Shown: positions 20,498 through 32,991 of the stretch, in pieces | Numbering within the stretch: the first letter of the stretch is position 1 | Layout of the letters: every line of letters begins with the position of its first letter | Assembly (NCBI GenBank): GCA_043228905.1 | Contig: JBHGNT010000013.1 | Span: 1,798,001 to 1,862,000 of the forward strand | Source: Azolla caroliniana | Taxonomy: Eukaryota; Polypodiophyta | Reading direction: 5' to 3' | DNA length: 64,000 nt | Translations under genes and position numbers: made by a program | The notes under the pieces: model-generated | Told to the model about the DNA's origin: nothing | Databases searched by the model: none | What the model saw: only the letters and a program-made list of their open reading frames with translations

Positions 20498-23176
20498 ATG
20501 GCACCCACGACTCAGAATCTTCAGGAATCGCTTCAGGCACAAAACCCTAGGAGTAAGTTACTAAAACCGTTTCCAAAACGTAGCACAGACCATTATCGCT
20601 CCCCATCTCCATCGCTCTCAAGCTCAGAACCCCCGTCTCGCCCTCATCACGCTAAGCGCTCTTGCTCTCAAGCCCTCTTTCGCTCTCATAACCCCTCTAT
20701 TGGACTTCCTCTTCCTGTTGTTCCTCCTGTGGCTCGCCCTCGCCTCATCACTTTGCTACCCGCTTCCACACAGTCGAACCCTGTCTCCATCTCCACCATG
20801 CCTCTTACCGCCTCAACAGCTGGCTCCAGGAACGAGGAATGGGCGGTTACCTGAAGATCATCGATGCCCCGCGCACCCAGATGCCCAAACTGTGGCTAAA
20901 CGTATAAGTCCCGAAGCCATCACCAACAACGTGCTTCGGGCTGTTTTGGATCTGCAACGAGGAGGGGACCATGAGGTCGACATACCCCCGGCATCAAAGA
21001 TGAAGGCGTACTTCGGAAGAACAGAAAGAGCCACAACAGGAGCAAGCCTTAGTGGTCAGACAGAGCAACCTAGCCATCACCCCTGAGGAGGCATCGCTGA
21101 ACCAGGGAACGATCGAGCATGGGCAGACAACGCAGATCTCGGAGGATGAAGTCCTCGGGTATAAGGACCTCCCCGCGGAGGCTTACACATTTAGTGCGCT
21201 CCTACGCCTCGGTACGTCATTCGAGCTGGTCGACTTCCTCGCCAGAGCCCAAGTGGCGGCAGCCGCTCGAATGGCAGAGGAGCACGCCGAAACAAAAATG
21301 ATTCAATGCGCGCTAATAGGTGAAATTGAGCCCCAGGAGGACAGGGCTTTACAAAAAATCGGGAGGAAGAAGCAGGCAAAACAAGCCGCTCTCCTCATGG
21401 AGGTCCCCGAGTTGAACACAACCCTCATCGAGGCATATCGGGACCTGGATCGCACTACGCAAGCAGCCAAAGACATGGCCCGAAAGATAAAAATAGCCCA
21501 AAAACAGGCTAAGATGGCCACAGAACTATGGCACGCTGCGAACCAGAAGCTGGCAGCCTGGGAGCAAAACCGGCCAGAACAACAACTCTTGAGCCTTCTG
21601 GTAACGACCACCGAAGCCCTCCCAGCGCCTCCACACATAACAATGATGGATGCAAGCACCATCACCGACTCAATCCTGAAGGTGCAGGCCAGTACACAAA
21701 CGGACTCGTTACAAATGGTCGATGCCTGCACAACAACCGAGGCGCCCACGGCCATGGAGAAGACCGAGATACCACCACCTCGTGCACCCAAGGAGGTGGC
21801 AACCCAGACAGAACCCCCGCTCCGGGATTACCGTGCGGAGCTTAAAGAAGAACAACGGCGAACCGAGAGACACGAACAACGGCATCAAGAGGCGATGGCT
21901 CGCCTAAAAGAAGAAGCTTCCAAGCAAATGGCCGAGATAAGAGCCCAGGTCGACCAAAGGATACACGAGCAGAACCAAGCACTAGGCCGGGTACAAGCGC
22001 AAGCCGCGAGCAAGGAAGCCGAACTCAAAAGCAAGCTGGAGGAATACGCAGCCACAGTGGTGAAGAAAGAGAAGGAGGTTCTAGACCTACAGGCCGCGCT
22101 CGACAATGCAAAAGACTGGAACCAGCGGCAGGAGGAAAGAAATCGCCAACGGGAGGAGAGGATGAACGCGGAGAATGCCGAGCTGTAGAGTCAGCGTACG
22201 ACCCTTAAAGAGATGGCTGACGAGTTTTTCATCAAATGCAAGCTACTTTCGGAGCAAAAAGACGCATTATTGGATTCCTACTTCGCCCTACAAGAAGAAA
22301 GAATCGTCGAACGGGAACAAATCCGGGCCACGTGTCAGAAAGAACGGGAGCAGGCCACCGAAGAACTCACCAAGCGTTACGAGCAGGCTCTCCAGCTCGT
22401 AACCGCGGATGCAAAGAACACTCAGGCCATCTATGAGCTAAGAACACAGAAGATTCAGGCCGAGGTCGACGGCTTAAAACAGGAATTAGCAGCCATCCGA
22501 GCACAGCCCGGCATGGATGAGACACGCATTAGAATACTGATCGAGAAACAGCGCTAGCATCTTACCAAAAAGGTCGAGGAAACATTTAAGTTGCGCAGGA
22601 GACGAATGGGCAGCCCAAGCTGCCGAATTGCATATTTTACGCGCCGACGCCGAGAACCGACGGAAGGAGGGCCGCGGCTTCTACAAAATGGACGAAGCCA
22701 GCATACAAAACCTGCGTGCAGATTTAACCGAGGATTACCAGTCCTTGGCAAAATCTCACACCGCGGTAATCGAGCAAATAATGGAGGACTTCAATGACGG
22801 TCAGATGTTGTTTCGTCTGGAAGCAGAAGCCTTCGAACGAGAACGACTCGCAGCCATCCCCACCAGCCCTCCAACGGCCACAGAGCAGAAGGAAGAACCT
22901 TCCAGCAAGGAGATCACGGACACGGCACAGGAGGATCTTGCCCCGGCCAACAGACATCCCATGGACGCCCACACGGTACCAGATCCTGTCGAAGTAGAGG
23001 TCAGCGCCCACGAACCCACACCCCCACCGGAAGAATCGGCCGCACCCGAGGTGGACGCCCGAGAAGATATGCCACCCCCGGACCAAACTCAACCCCCCGC
23101 ACCGACAGTCCAACCAGACCACCCTACCACCACCCCGGACCCCGAAAGCATCCTCGACATCTTAAAGGAGGAATGA
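20498..23176 (+). pseudogene. Extra coiled-coil ORF of the gypsy element (position of env/ORF3)
   Basis: The start is ATGGCACCCACGACT at 20498, encoding a Ser/Pro/Arg-rich stretch. After a frame change, 21052-22557 is one frame interrupted by TAG 22186 and TAG 22555. A further frame change leads to 22628-23176, ending TGA. The middle is rich in Glu, Gln, Lys, Arg and Ala (RAELKEEQRRTERHEQRHQE, EAELKSKLEEYAATVVKKEK), a clear long coiled coil. The C-terminal 110 residues are Pro/Glu/Thr-rich. No membrane segment, signal peptide or Env-like feature is seen, and I recognise no family. Codon use and G+C match the pol next door, so it belongs to the element and is not a host gene. A structural, packaging or transport role is speculation. 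Confidence 0.75.
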
Positions 23177-23740
23177 AACGAGGATCACGCCTAAAAGGCA
23201 ATTTTTGTAATATTGTTAGTATTTTGTAAGTCGTGGGTCCTATGGACAAGGTCCTGTCCCACGGGCGTGCCAGGTGTTGTCCAGAGAGGACAGAAATGTA
23301 AAATTAGGAAATTAGCAAACGCCGAGTCCGAGTATCACGAGCCACCGACGGCTCGGCTGTGTATTAGGGGAAAAGTTATTTAAACGAGGACCAGTACCTC
23401 AGAGAAGGGAGAGAAGAAAACTATAGGCGGAAGCACTAGCTTTGTCATTCGTAATTAGATAAACTCGTAAGGTCGCCGGCCATAGGCCGTGTTCTGTAAT
23501 CTTTTCTGTCCTAGTAATATATCTGATTTGTGCCTATTTTTGTTGCATGAGTTTGTGCTTTGATCCATACATATGAGTTTCACGCCGCCACGTCTATCAA
23601 GACCTCGCTAGTGTTTTCTCTCTGAGCCCTGTATCTCTCTCGACGCCTTTGTTACGAGCCTTCACGTACCACGCCCTTGAAGACCGATAGACGCAGATCT
23701 ATCGAAGGTGTTCACCCAAAGGAACGGGTAACAAACATAT
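23177..23740 (+). repeat. Putative gypsy 3' LTR
   Basis: Follows a purine-rich tract (TTAAAGGAGGAATGAAACGA, about 23161-23180). It holds a TATA-like GTTATTTAAACGAGG near 23384 and ends about AACGGGTAACAAACA (23738). After that the sequence turns AT-rich and unrelated. There is no second LTR to compare, so both limits are guesses. Confidence 0.5.
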
Positions 23741-25161
23741 TGTTGGAATGATCTCTTATTGCTCAACTCTAGACACTACAATGTTTCAATCAAAAACATA
23801 CATTAAGTTTCTTAATATGAAGATCCAACATCTGCAAAGAGCCACAACAGTGTAGCAAATATGCTATCGAGGGCAAGATACAAGGGTGAAGAAGAGATGC
23901 AATCAGAGAATGAATATATTGATCTATCTTCTTTGAGACATCACACGACCATTATGGGAGAGCAATAAGTACTTGATAAATCTGATATTCTAGGAGGAAG
24001 AATATGATGAGTGGCTTCAATTTTAGTAATATTTGAATACTTTAATGAGTGATGGCTCATGTTCAAAAACTTACAAATTGGATGAGTACCATTGGATTTA
24101 CAGAAAAACTTACAAATTTTTCTTGTAAATAGGTACTCATGGAAGAATCCCAAGGAACATGCACGCAAAGCGAAATGAAAATTATTAATGGTTAGGGATA
24201 CAAAAGGATGTGACACATTATGTATATGCGAGGGACATGTAATTCAAGATAAAAAAGGAAATGCCACTCTAGCAATGTAAATTCCTAAAACTATAGGGTA
24301 GATTTGTAGCAATGTAAATAATAAAAACACTAGTTTGAGAAAGTAAGACTTAGCCTTCAAATACTTATTAGTCACTTAAAGTAAGATGTGATTTCAGTAT
24401 AAGATCATATGTATGTGTAGGTATCGTATGTATTTTGCTTAATTGTGTGTGTGCAAGTATGCTCTTGTGTGTGTGTGTGTGTGATAGGGGCAAGGGTAGT
24501 TTGGGTATTTGAAAAGTTTGTAAAGGGTGAACATTAGTTAGGGAATGTGGAATTCTATTAGGGGGGAGGGGCATGTGAATTCTTTCATAGGGAATGTAAA
24601 AAAGAAGTAAAGCGTGGTGTGAAACCTTGGCTCAGTGTCACGCCTTGATTCAAGGGGATTGTTGGCTCTCTCGACGGAGCCACTTTGCTCCCCAAACCTT
24701 TACATCAAGGAAGCTATATTATATCTCTTGCTCAACGACAATGTTTGGTATGTTGTTTGTGAACGGCAATAGAAAGGCATCACAAACAATATCTACATTC
24801 AAATTATGCTATTCAACACAACACTAGATCTTTCAATTCTTCTTTTGTATAATGACTGTGAAGCTAAGCCATGTAGCCTTTTTCATAGGTTGGTTGAAGA
24901 CAACCCGTAACAATTACATGGTGTTTCAATGTTCTCAACCATAGGCGCCACACCCTAATAGATATATTTCATTTGTAAATATTCTCGCATCTTGTCATTT
25001 GTAAATTCACCTTTTGATATATTCCTTCTTACCCATGAGTTATCTCCATGCTAGTTTTGGATGGGGCTTAAACAAGATTATCTTTTCCTTTTCTTGGATT
25101 TGGTAGTATTGTCTTTTTTTAATACTCATTACCTTTTTATATTGATATAATACATGTCCTT
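23741..25161. other. Intergenic, no gene recognised
   Basis: AT-rich with a short (GT)n run near 24468-24482. No copia sequence is found here, so the missing 3' half of Copia-1 is not on this side of the gypsy element. Confidence 0.6.
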
Positions 25162-25464
25162 TACACTTTTGTAGCATTTAACTATGTGTCATAGAATCAT
25201 ATTCTATGTCACATAACTAATGAGTTTCCACATTCCCTATGACCGATGAGCTTCGGTAGTTAATGAAGAGAGAGGGTGACTATATAAAGTACCCTCCTAC
25301 TTTATAATGTGTTGGTTAATCTCCTTTGTAATATGTATACAATTTTCTTGAGGATTCTATTTTCCACTCTATCTATCTTGTGCCTCTCTCCTCTCCGCTT
25401 CTAAAACACACACAACACATCTCTAACCTATTCCGTTGCACAGAATCACCATCGATTCTTTACA
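25162..25464 (+). repeat. Copia-2 5' LTR, truncated at its left end
   Basis: Aligns with the 3' LTR from about base 85 of the latter (TTTGTAGCATTTAACTATG against TTTGTTGCATTTAACTATG) through to TTTACA. The first 80-odd bases of the LTR are missing. TATA box CTATATAAAG near 25279. Confidence 0.85.
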
Positions 25465-25619
25465 TGGTATAAGAGCGCTTTAGTAGCTCGATCTAGCCCA
25501 TCATCGTGTGTTGTGTCTATGCTGACGATTCAAAGAAATCCGGCTCATCGCTATTGTAGTGCCGCTACATAGCTTGTATTCAAGAGAGAAGAAGAAAGAA
25601 TAAATCTACATCGAACACC

Positions 25620-28600
25620 ATGAACACTCAAATGGGGAGCGCTCTCCCTAGCGAGAAGTTGGACTGAAATAACTTCGCATCTTGGGAGTACAAGATGCAC
25701 CAATACCTTGGCAGTCAAGGTTATTGGAGCTACATCAAAGGAGCACAAGAAAATCGACCCAACCCAAAGGACGTCAACTACTCAACATGGGAGCAAGCGG
25801 CAAGTTGAGTAGTGTATTGCTTGGCGACATGTGTTCATGACCACATGCTCGGCTACATTCGAGAAGCCATGATGCCAAAGGAAGCATGGGAGAATCTAAG
25901 GAAGATTGTCACGGCCAACACAACCGCAAGAAAGCCTCAACTCCGCCAAGAGTTGAACACTGTACAACAAAGGGACATATCCATCACAAGCTACACCTTG
26001 AAGATCAAGGAACTTTGTGATTCACTCAGCTCAATAAGTGTCAATGCGGATGATGACGAGATGGTGCAAATATGTCTCGACGACCTCGCACCATGGTTCG
26101 GCGCGATGAGAACCGTCATTCTAGCAAGGGAGAATCCCCCCTCTTTCTTCGATCTTCCATCAATGCTATTGGTTGAAGAAAATCATGTTCGAACTAAGAG
26201 CAATGCCTCGGAAGGCCACATGCTCTACACACACTCGGATGGAGGAAGAGGGCGCAGTTGAGCAAGAAGAGGCTGATTCGGCCAAGGACGACGTGGACGA
26301 GCTCCGACCTATGAAAACAACTCCCATTACCGGCAAGATGTTGGAAACCCAAGAGGAGCATTCGGAAGAAGGGGGAGTTTCCATGCCGGTCAAAGCCGAC
26401 AAAACTCAACCGAATGCGGATATTGCGGCAAAATTGGCCACCACGAAGAAGAAGAGTGAGTCGGCTTCCACAAGTTGACAACTCACCAATTACACCACCA
26501 ACTCCCACTATGAAGACCATGGTGGAACGTTCGTGATGAGACATAGAGCAAATTCTATGTTAGCCTCTACTTCAACTAGTGCCTCCAATCCGAAAGATGT
26601 ATGGTTTGTCGACTCTAGTGCCTCGAACCATATGACGTCTCATCAAGAATGGTTTTGAGACTTACAAGAGCCGAATCGACCCGGTTATGTCGAAACCAGA
26701 GATGACACTACTCATCCAATTTGGCATATCGGCAATGTCCGATTCGGGAAAGACGGCCAACAAACTTGCATCAAAAATGTCTTGCATGTACCAATCATAA
26801 CGAAGAATTTGGTCTCGGTCAGCCAAATTGTTGAGCAAGGCATGCAAGTTCGATTCAACCGAGGTGGTTGCTTCATTGAGAAGGAAGGCTGACTAATCGC
26901 TCGTGGTCGAAGGGAAGGTCAAATGTTTATCCTCAAGTCGAACGAGGTGAAATCAGCCATGTTTGCAAAGGGCCTCAAAGCTGACACCAACATAGAGCTA
27001 TGGCATAAAAGAATCGGCCATATCAATCTCGATTCTCAACAAACTCAAGGCGATGAAATCGAAAGGAGTCGTCATCGGGCTCCCGACCTTCGAAGAGAAA
27101 GAGATTGAAGGAGTATATGAAGCATGTTTATTTGGCAAGCAACATTGGCACCCGTTCCCAAAGGAGAGGAACGTGAGCAAAGGCCTATTGGACGTAGTCC
27201 ACTCCGATGTGTGGGGACCAACACAAACGACCACATTCGGAGGATGTCGATACTATGTTACCTTCATCGACAACTTCTCTAGATACACACATGGATCTTT
27301 TCCATGAGGATGAAGAGCGAAGTGTTTAGACACTTCCAAAAATTCAAAAGCGAAGTCGAAAAGACAATTGGTCACCATGTACGATGTCTTCAGTCGGACG
27401 GAGGAAAGGAATACTTCTCCAATGCATTCACGGCATACCTTCGCCAAGAAGGACTTCGGCGAGAATTCACTTGCCGACACACACTGCAACAGAACGGTGT
27501 AGCCAAACGCAAGAATCGGCACATCCTCGAAGTAGCAAAGGGTCATGCTAAACGAGAAGCATATGCCCAAGTCATATTGGGCAGAAACAACAAATATTGT
27601 CGTCTACCTCATGAACCAGTGCACAATATCTAGAGTGCACGATGTAACCCCACACGAGAAATAATATGGAAAGAAGCCGGATCTATCCCATGTAAGGATA
27701 TTCAGCTAAATTGCATACATGCACATTCCCGATGAGAAGCAGAAAAAGCTTGACCCAAAATCAAAGAAGTGCATCCTCGTGGGGTACTCGCTAGAGAAAA
27801 AGGGGTACAAGTGCTATAATCTATCTAGCCGGAAAGTTTGAGTGAGTCAAGACGTCGTTTTTGATGAGTCAACATCCAAGTACAAACTAGAGACGACGCC
27901 TACTCCAACCCCAATCAACCCGAACTGGCCCAACCAAGAGATAGAAGACGAAGATCAACTAAGGCATTTGTTCGAAGAAAGTCCAATCACGACCAAGCTT
28001 AGTGGGCCACAAGAGCCCCCGAGTGACCAGAGCACATCTCGACCAAGTCTGAAGATGGACAAAGGCAAGGCCAAAATGCCAGAATATGGAGATGATCAAT
28101 TCGACGACAACGAATCGACTCACTCACTCGACAGTGAGTTCGGTGCCTTTGATGTGCCTCTTAGGTCACTCGAAGTTAAGAAAGCACTCACATCGGCAAA
28201 TGAGAAACTCTATCGCTCCACCCAAGAGAAGAATCTGGTTAGCCGATTCGGTTACAACGACTATATGGCATATCATTATGCCTTTTATGATGAAGGTGGT
28301 GACAATCCGAGAACTGCAAAATTTTTCCAAAGCAACTAAATATCCGCGATGGGTCGAAGCGATGAACGAGGAGATGCAAGATCTCAGCAAGAATGATACA
28401 TGGGATCTCGTCCCCCACTCGCCTCACAAGAAAGCAATCGGTTGCAGATGGATTTACAAGGTGAAGTATAATGTTGACGGCTCCGTTAACCGCTACAAAG
28501 CCCGACTCATAGCGAAAGGATACGCACAAACACATGGAGTCGACTATGAAGAGACCTTTGACCCGATGGCAAAGATGACGATTGTGCGGACTGTGATTGC

Positions 28601-29786
28601 ACTTGCAATGGCGAAAGGGTGGCACATCCACCAAATGGACGTCAATAACGCCTTGCTTCAAGGCGAATTAGAAGAGGAGGTGTACATGGTACAACCACCC
28701 GGCTTCAAATCCAACATCCATCCGAAAGCAGCTTGCCGATTAAAGAAGCCGCTCTACGGCCTTAAGCAAGCAGAACGTGTTTGGCATTTGAAGATAACAC
28801 AATATCTTCATTGAATCAGCTTCTGAATGTCAAAATTCGACAACTCTCTCTATGTAAGAAGCGATTCCGAAAGTCCAATTGTCATCATCCTATACGTGGA
28901 TGATTTGGTCATTAGAGGTGAGCATCTAGTCGACATCAACAAGGTCAAGTCCCTCCTCTCCAACAAATTCGAGATGACGAACATGAAAGAGCTCCATTAC
29001 TTCCTTGGCGTCGAGGTAATTTGGACTCCATCCGGCATTATGCTCTCTCAAAGACACTACATCCTTAACTTGTTATACAAGTTCGGGATGATTGAGTATA
29101 AGTTTGTGGCAAACCCTCTCAATCCGAACCTAAAGCTAACTGTCGACTGCGGCATAGAAGAGTGTGAGCCAACTCAATATCGACAATTGATCGGGAGCCT
29201 CATCTATCTCACGATCACTCGACCCGACCGTAGCTACTCGATTGGTCTCCTTAACCAATTTATGCGAACACCATGTGACATTCACTTGGATTGCGCTAAG
29301 CGAGTGTTATGATACATGAGTTGTGCAATGGATTGTGGCATTCTCTACAAATCGGCCACACCAATTCGACTCGAGGGGTACACAGATGTCGATTAGGCCA
29401 GCTACAAAGCCGATTAACGATCAACCTCTAGTTTCATCTTCTCCCTCGGAAGTGGAGCCATCACCTGGAGTAGCAAGAAGCAACCAACCATCGCTCTTTC
29501 GAGCATAGAGGCCAAATACAGGGGCGCGGTGGTGGCTGCATGTGAAGCCGTATGGCTTAAGAGGATACTAAAGGATCTGGGTGTTCCCATCAAGGATTCG
29601 ATTCCGCTTTACTGTGACAACATGAGCAGTATTCATCTGGCTCAAAACTTGGTGTTCCACGCACGCACGAAACATATCAAAGTGCACTATCACTTCATTC
29701 GAGAGCGCGTTCAAGCTGGAGATGTCGACCTTCAACACATCAACACGAATCTACAAACGGTCGACATCTTCACCAAAGCCCTATGA
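25620..29786 (+). pseudogene. Copia-2 gag-pol, many stops and frameshifts
   Basis: Gag starts at 25620. Stops within gag (TGA at 25666 and 25807) replace Arg codons seen in Copia-1. The zinc knuckle near 26416 reads CGYCGKIGHHEEE with its last Cys codon changed to a stop. The protease active site is DSSA instead of DSGA. Integrase keeps SDVWGP and QSDGGKEY. RT (28343-29100) keeps KARLIAKGYAQ and YVDDL. RNase H (29150-29786) has LSSIEAKYRG, LYCDNMSSI and TKHIKVHYHF and ends KAL-stop. It shows what Copia-1 lacks. Confidence 0.88.
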
Positions 29787-29910
29787 GTCGACAAGCTTCT
29801 GCATTTCATGTTAGACCTTGGACTTGCCTAGCTTGAGAGGGAGTACAAACTAGACATTGTCCGAACCAGATATCAACCGAAGTGGACATAAACCGAAAGG
29901 AGCCGATCCA

Positions 29911-29929
29911 AGTTGAGATTGAGGGGGCA
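29911..29929 (+). other. Copia-2 polypurine tract
   Basis: AGTTGAGATTGAGGGGGCA directly before the 3' LTR start, the usual plus-strand primer position. Confidence 0.75.
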
Positions 29930-30315
29930 TGTTGTGAATCAAGCTCAACCTAGTCTAGTGTGTGAACACACCTCTGAGAGTGTATGAACACTCAAAGGTC
30001 AAAAGTCACCACTACTTTTGTTGCATTTAACTATGTGTCATAGTATCATATTCTATGACACATAACTAATGAGTTTCCACATTCCCTATGACCGATGAGC
30101 TTTGGTAGTTAATGAAGAGAGAGGGTGACTATATAAAGTACCCTCCTCCTACTTTGTAATGTGTCGGTTAATCTCCTTTGTAATATACAGTTTTCTTGAG
30201 TATTCTATTTTCCACGATATTTATCTTTTGTCTCTCTCCTCTTCTAAAACACACACACACACACAACACATCTCTAACCTATTCCATTGCACAGAATCAC
30301 AATTGATTCATTACA
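29930..30315 (+). repeat. Copia-2 3' LTR
   Basis: 386 bases from TGTTGTGAATC to CATTACA, with TG...CA ends. It contains the 33-base palindrome at 30032-30064, the TATA box near 30129 and a CA-rich run near 30248-30265. It is the only complete LTR of the family here. Confidence 0.9.
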
Positions 30316-31172
30316 AGGTGGTAGGTCCCTAACGTCATGGCTTTAACCATGCAACTTAGAGGGTACCAAGGTGGACCAAGCTTAGACCTTGTCAACATAG
30401 AGTGTGAGATAAATGACTATATTGTTCATAAAGTGCATGGTTGATTAAAAAATTGATCGATGAAATGATTGTACAAACTGGTGATTAGACCGTGTTTGTA
30501 ATCAATGGTGTACAAGATTATCTAAGGAAGTAAACAACAAAGCCTTTTTGAAGCATTGCATTTAGGTGGGGTGATGTGCATGTGACAAGGTGGGGGGGAA
30601 GGGTTGAACTTCTTATGGAGGTGGGGTGTCTTACGCCATATGCAAGGTGAGAGTATATGGGAGGGATAAGGATAGGTGGTGTGCACTAAGCATCGGGTAA
30701 GGCACAAATAGGTAGAATACTAAATGTAAAGCATCTCTAGATGTAAACATGTCACCATTATAAGTCAATACACAAGAGACCTAGTGTCGAATACAAGGAT
30801 ATAATGGCCATATTCACATTGTCTCATTTGGACAAACTAGGATAGACTACATTTGTAATTAGCTCAAAGGGCAGTTGCCCTAGTTCAATGAGTATATCCC
30901 TGAACTTGTAACTAGTTTGTAATGATAATGTTGATGCCACCATTCTTTCTGTTGTAACTTTTGAATAATACAGTTACATTCTTGTGTGCTTCTTGAGATC
31001 TCTCTCTCTCTCTCTCTCTCTCTCTATGTTTGTCATTGTTGTTGATCTCATTGATTAGTCTTGTCAAGTTGCATTACTCCAGTCTTTGTTCTGATTGATT
31101 TAATCTCCCATCTTGAAAGTTTGTTACGACATAGTGTTGATTTGTTATTTACTCACTGACGACCTTGTTCAC
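30316..31172. other. Non-coding, probably containing the LTR of Copia-3
   Basis: The stretch ends TTCACAACA just before a copia-type PBS and holds an LTR-like TTTGAATAATACAGTTAC and a (CT)n run at 30999-31026. The left LTR end cannot be placed. Confidence 0.4.
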
Positions 31173-32283
31173 AACATTTGGTATCAGAGTAGAGGTTGTT
31201 ACCCATTGCCATCCATTCCCCATCCCTAGCACCACTGTTGCGGCTATAAAAGACCTCAAGTTTGTTGGATCTCTAGAACATACTTTTCCAAGATTTCAAT
31301 TGAACTAAAATCTTTCGTTTGGCAACTCTCAAGATCTTGTTTAGTGAGAAGAGGAAGCACTCTGACAATCCATGCTTTATTCGGCTAGGCAACACTTTTG
31401 GTAGACCAGTTGACTCTACCCCTCTCTCTGCCATAGTCACTCTGAGTAGGATCGACAACGTAGTCCACACCATCCATGCTCAATTCGGCAAGACATCACT
31501 TCGAATAGACTAGTTGACTCTTCTCAACTTTTGGCCATAGCCACTATGGGCAGGACATGTTGACCAATCGACAAAATTCCTTGTTCGATTCAGCTAGATC
31601 AAGATTCAGGTGAACTAGTTGGTTGCACCCACCCCACTAATCATAGTCACCTCAGATTGAATTTTCGACCAGTCGACTCAAATCAAGAAATGGCTTCAAC
31701 ATTTGGCTCATCAGAGATGAGTCTCAAGAAGTTTGACAGCACGAACTTCAACTTTTGGAAGGAGCAAATGCATGATTACCCGATCGTGAAGGGTCAGATC
31801 AACCCAATTGAGAACGAAAATGCTCCTAATGAATACAAGCCGAATGAATGGATGAAATTAGATTGGATAGTGCGAGCCACCATTCAGATGCACCTATCCA
31901 AATCGCTATACTACACAATACAATCATGTTCGACAACTTTTGGACTATGGAAGACACTGTCAGACACTATATGAAAAGAAGGTGGCCGCCACGAAAATAT
32001 ATCTAATTCGACAATTGTATAACCTGTGGATGAAGGAATTCGACTTGCTCCAAACATACCTGAACGAGTACAAAAGTCTCAACTCCCAAATTTCGGTTCA
32101 AGGGATGACGATCGACGATGAGTTGAAAGCTCTCTTGCTTATGAGTAGTCTAACCCCTTCATGGGAAACTTTCGTTACCACAGTGTGTAATACATTGGCT
32201 ATAGTCGTAAAGTACTCTGAGGTTATGAGGAAATTCCAATCGATCATACAAAGTGATTGGCTACAGAGGTTCCTACAATAGAA
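31173..32283 (+). mobile_element. Copia-3 relic: PBS, leader and gag only
   Basis: TTGGTATCAGAGTAGAGG at 31173 is a copia primer-binding site (initiator tRNA-Met). Gag runs 31657-31974, then after a frame change 31940-32281. Its blocks are MSLKKFDSTNFNFWKEQMHD, LWKTLSDTI, YLNEYKSLNSQIS and LLLMSSLTPSWETFV, the UBN2/copia-gag pattern. It is not the Copia-1/2 family. Protease and all of pol are missing. It ends about 700 bases before the SRL1 start codon. Confidence 0.8.
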
Positions 32284-32334
32284 ATATGCGTGGATCATAT
32301 ATAGATTATAGATGCATGAAAGCAACCGATTATA

Positions 32335-32602
32335 GATCATATCCATCATCCATCATCCATCATCATCATCATGGTTGTGATCATCGATCATCTATATAAT
32401 CAATCTCGATAATCTACAATCAATCATCGATCATCTATATAATCAATCATCGATAATATGTAATCAATCATCGATAATCTGTAATCAATCATCGAGCATC
32501 TATAATCATCGATCATTGATCAACTATAATCATCGATCATGGATAATCTATTATCAAGCATCGATCATCGATAATCTATTATCAAGCATCGATCATCGAT
32601 GT
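32335..32602. repeat. ATCATCGAT-type degenerate tandem array
   Basis: Begins with (CAT)n then repeats of ATCATCGATCATCTATAATC and variants (ATCGAT, TAATCTATTATCAAGC) in about 260 bases. It lies immediately upstream of the likely SRL1 promoter. Confidence 0.9.
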
Positions 32603-32627
32603 GGTTGTGAATGAAGATGAAGGCGGC

Positions 32628-32634
32628 CTATTTA
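32628..32634 (+). promoter_or_regulatory. Possible TATA box of SRL1
   Basis: TATTTAA about 360 bases before the start codon, between the ATCGAT array and a leader rich in telo-boxes. Position fits, but no start site is known. Confidence 0.35.
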
Positions 32635-32710
32635 ATGAGAAGAGGTGAAGGGTATTTTGGTAAATTCGGAAAATTCTGCCTTCCTTCCCACCCATGTATC
32701 TGTCTGTCAC

Positions 32711-32930
32711 AAACCCTAACCTCTGCTCATGCTCATGCTCATGCTCATGTCTCTGCATCAGAAACCCCTGAGATCAGAGCTCGCCTAACAGCAGCGGCTA
32801 CAGAAACCCTAGCATGAGTGGCTAGAGAGATCCTGAAGGCGCAGCAAGAGAATCCCTATCCACAGAATCTTGCGAAACCCTGAAAGCAGTAGCTAGAGGC
32901 ATCCTGAAAGCAGGGCGAGAGAAACCCTAA
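32711..32930 (+). promoter_or_regulatory. Telo-box cluster in the SRL1 leader, with a tiny uORF
   Basis: AAACCCTAA/AAACCCTAG occurs at 32711, 32804 and 32922, with near copies (AAACCCTGA, AAACCCCTGA) between. AAACCCTA is a known plant promoter element of genes for ribosome, RNA and cell-growth functions, bound by telomere-repeat-binding and Pur-alpha-type factors. A (GCTCAT)n run lies at 32726-32749. A four-codon upstream ORF, ATG-AGT-GGC-TAG, sits at 32814-32825. Confidence 0.6.
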
Positions 32931-32991
32931 AAGCAGAGCAGGAAACCTCGCTGCTAAAAACGGAGCTAGGGAATCCCCTGCAACGTCAGCG

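Larger units (their letters stand above)
14995..23740 (+). mobile_element. Gypsy element without 5' LTR, with an extra coiled-coil ORF
   Basis: Domain order gag-PR-RT-RNase H-IN identifies Ty3/gypsy. The protease motif DGGSG, the RT block FLDGFSGYNQI and the absence of a chromodomain after integrase suggest a non-chromovirus lineage close to Tat/Athila. That assignment is from memory of motifs, not a tree. No LTR or primer-binding site precedes gag; copia RT sequence abuts it. After pol comes a 217-base spacer, an extra ORF of about 890 codons and an LTR-like region. The right boundary near 23740 is an estimate. Confidence 0.85.
25162..30315 (+). mobile_element. Copia-2: LTR retrotransposon, same family as Copia-1
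   Basis: It has a truncated 5' LTR, a PBS (TGGTATAAGAGCG at 25465), gag, PR, IN, RT, RNase H, a polypurine tract and a full 3' LTR. Its proteins align with Copia-1 block by block (MNTQMGSALP, LGGLTP/LDDLAP, RSDGDKEY/QSDGGKEY). Many stops and several frameshifts make it more decayed than Copia-1. Confidence 0.92.

Noticed and set aside
20498-23176. Coiled-coil ORF as a host myosin- or kinesin-like gene
   Set aside because: No motor domain, no introns, base composition and codon use like the adjacent gypsy pol, and it lies between pol and the LTR-like end.
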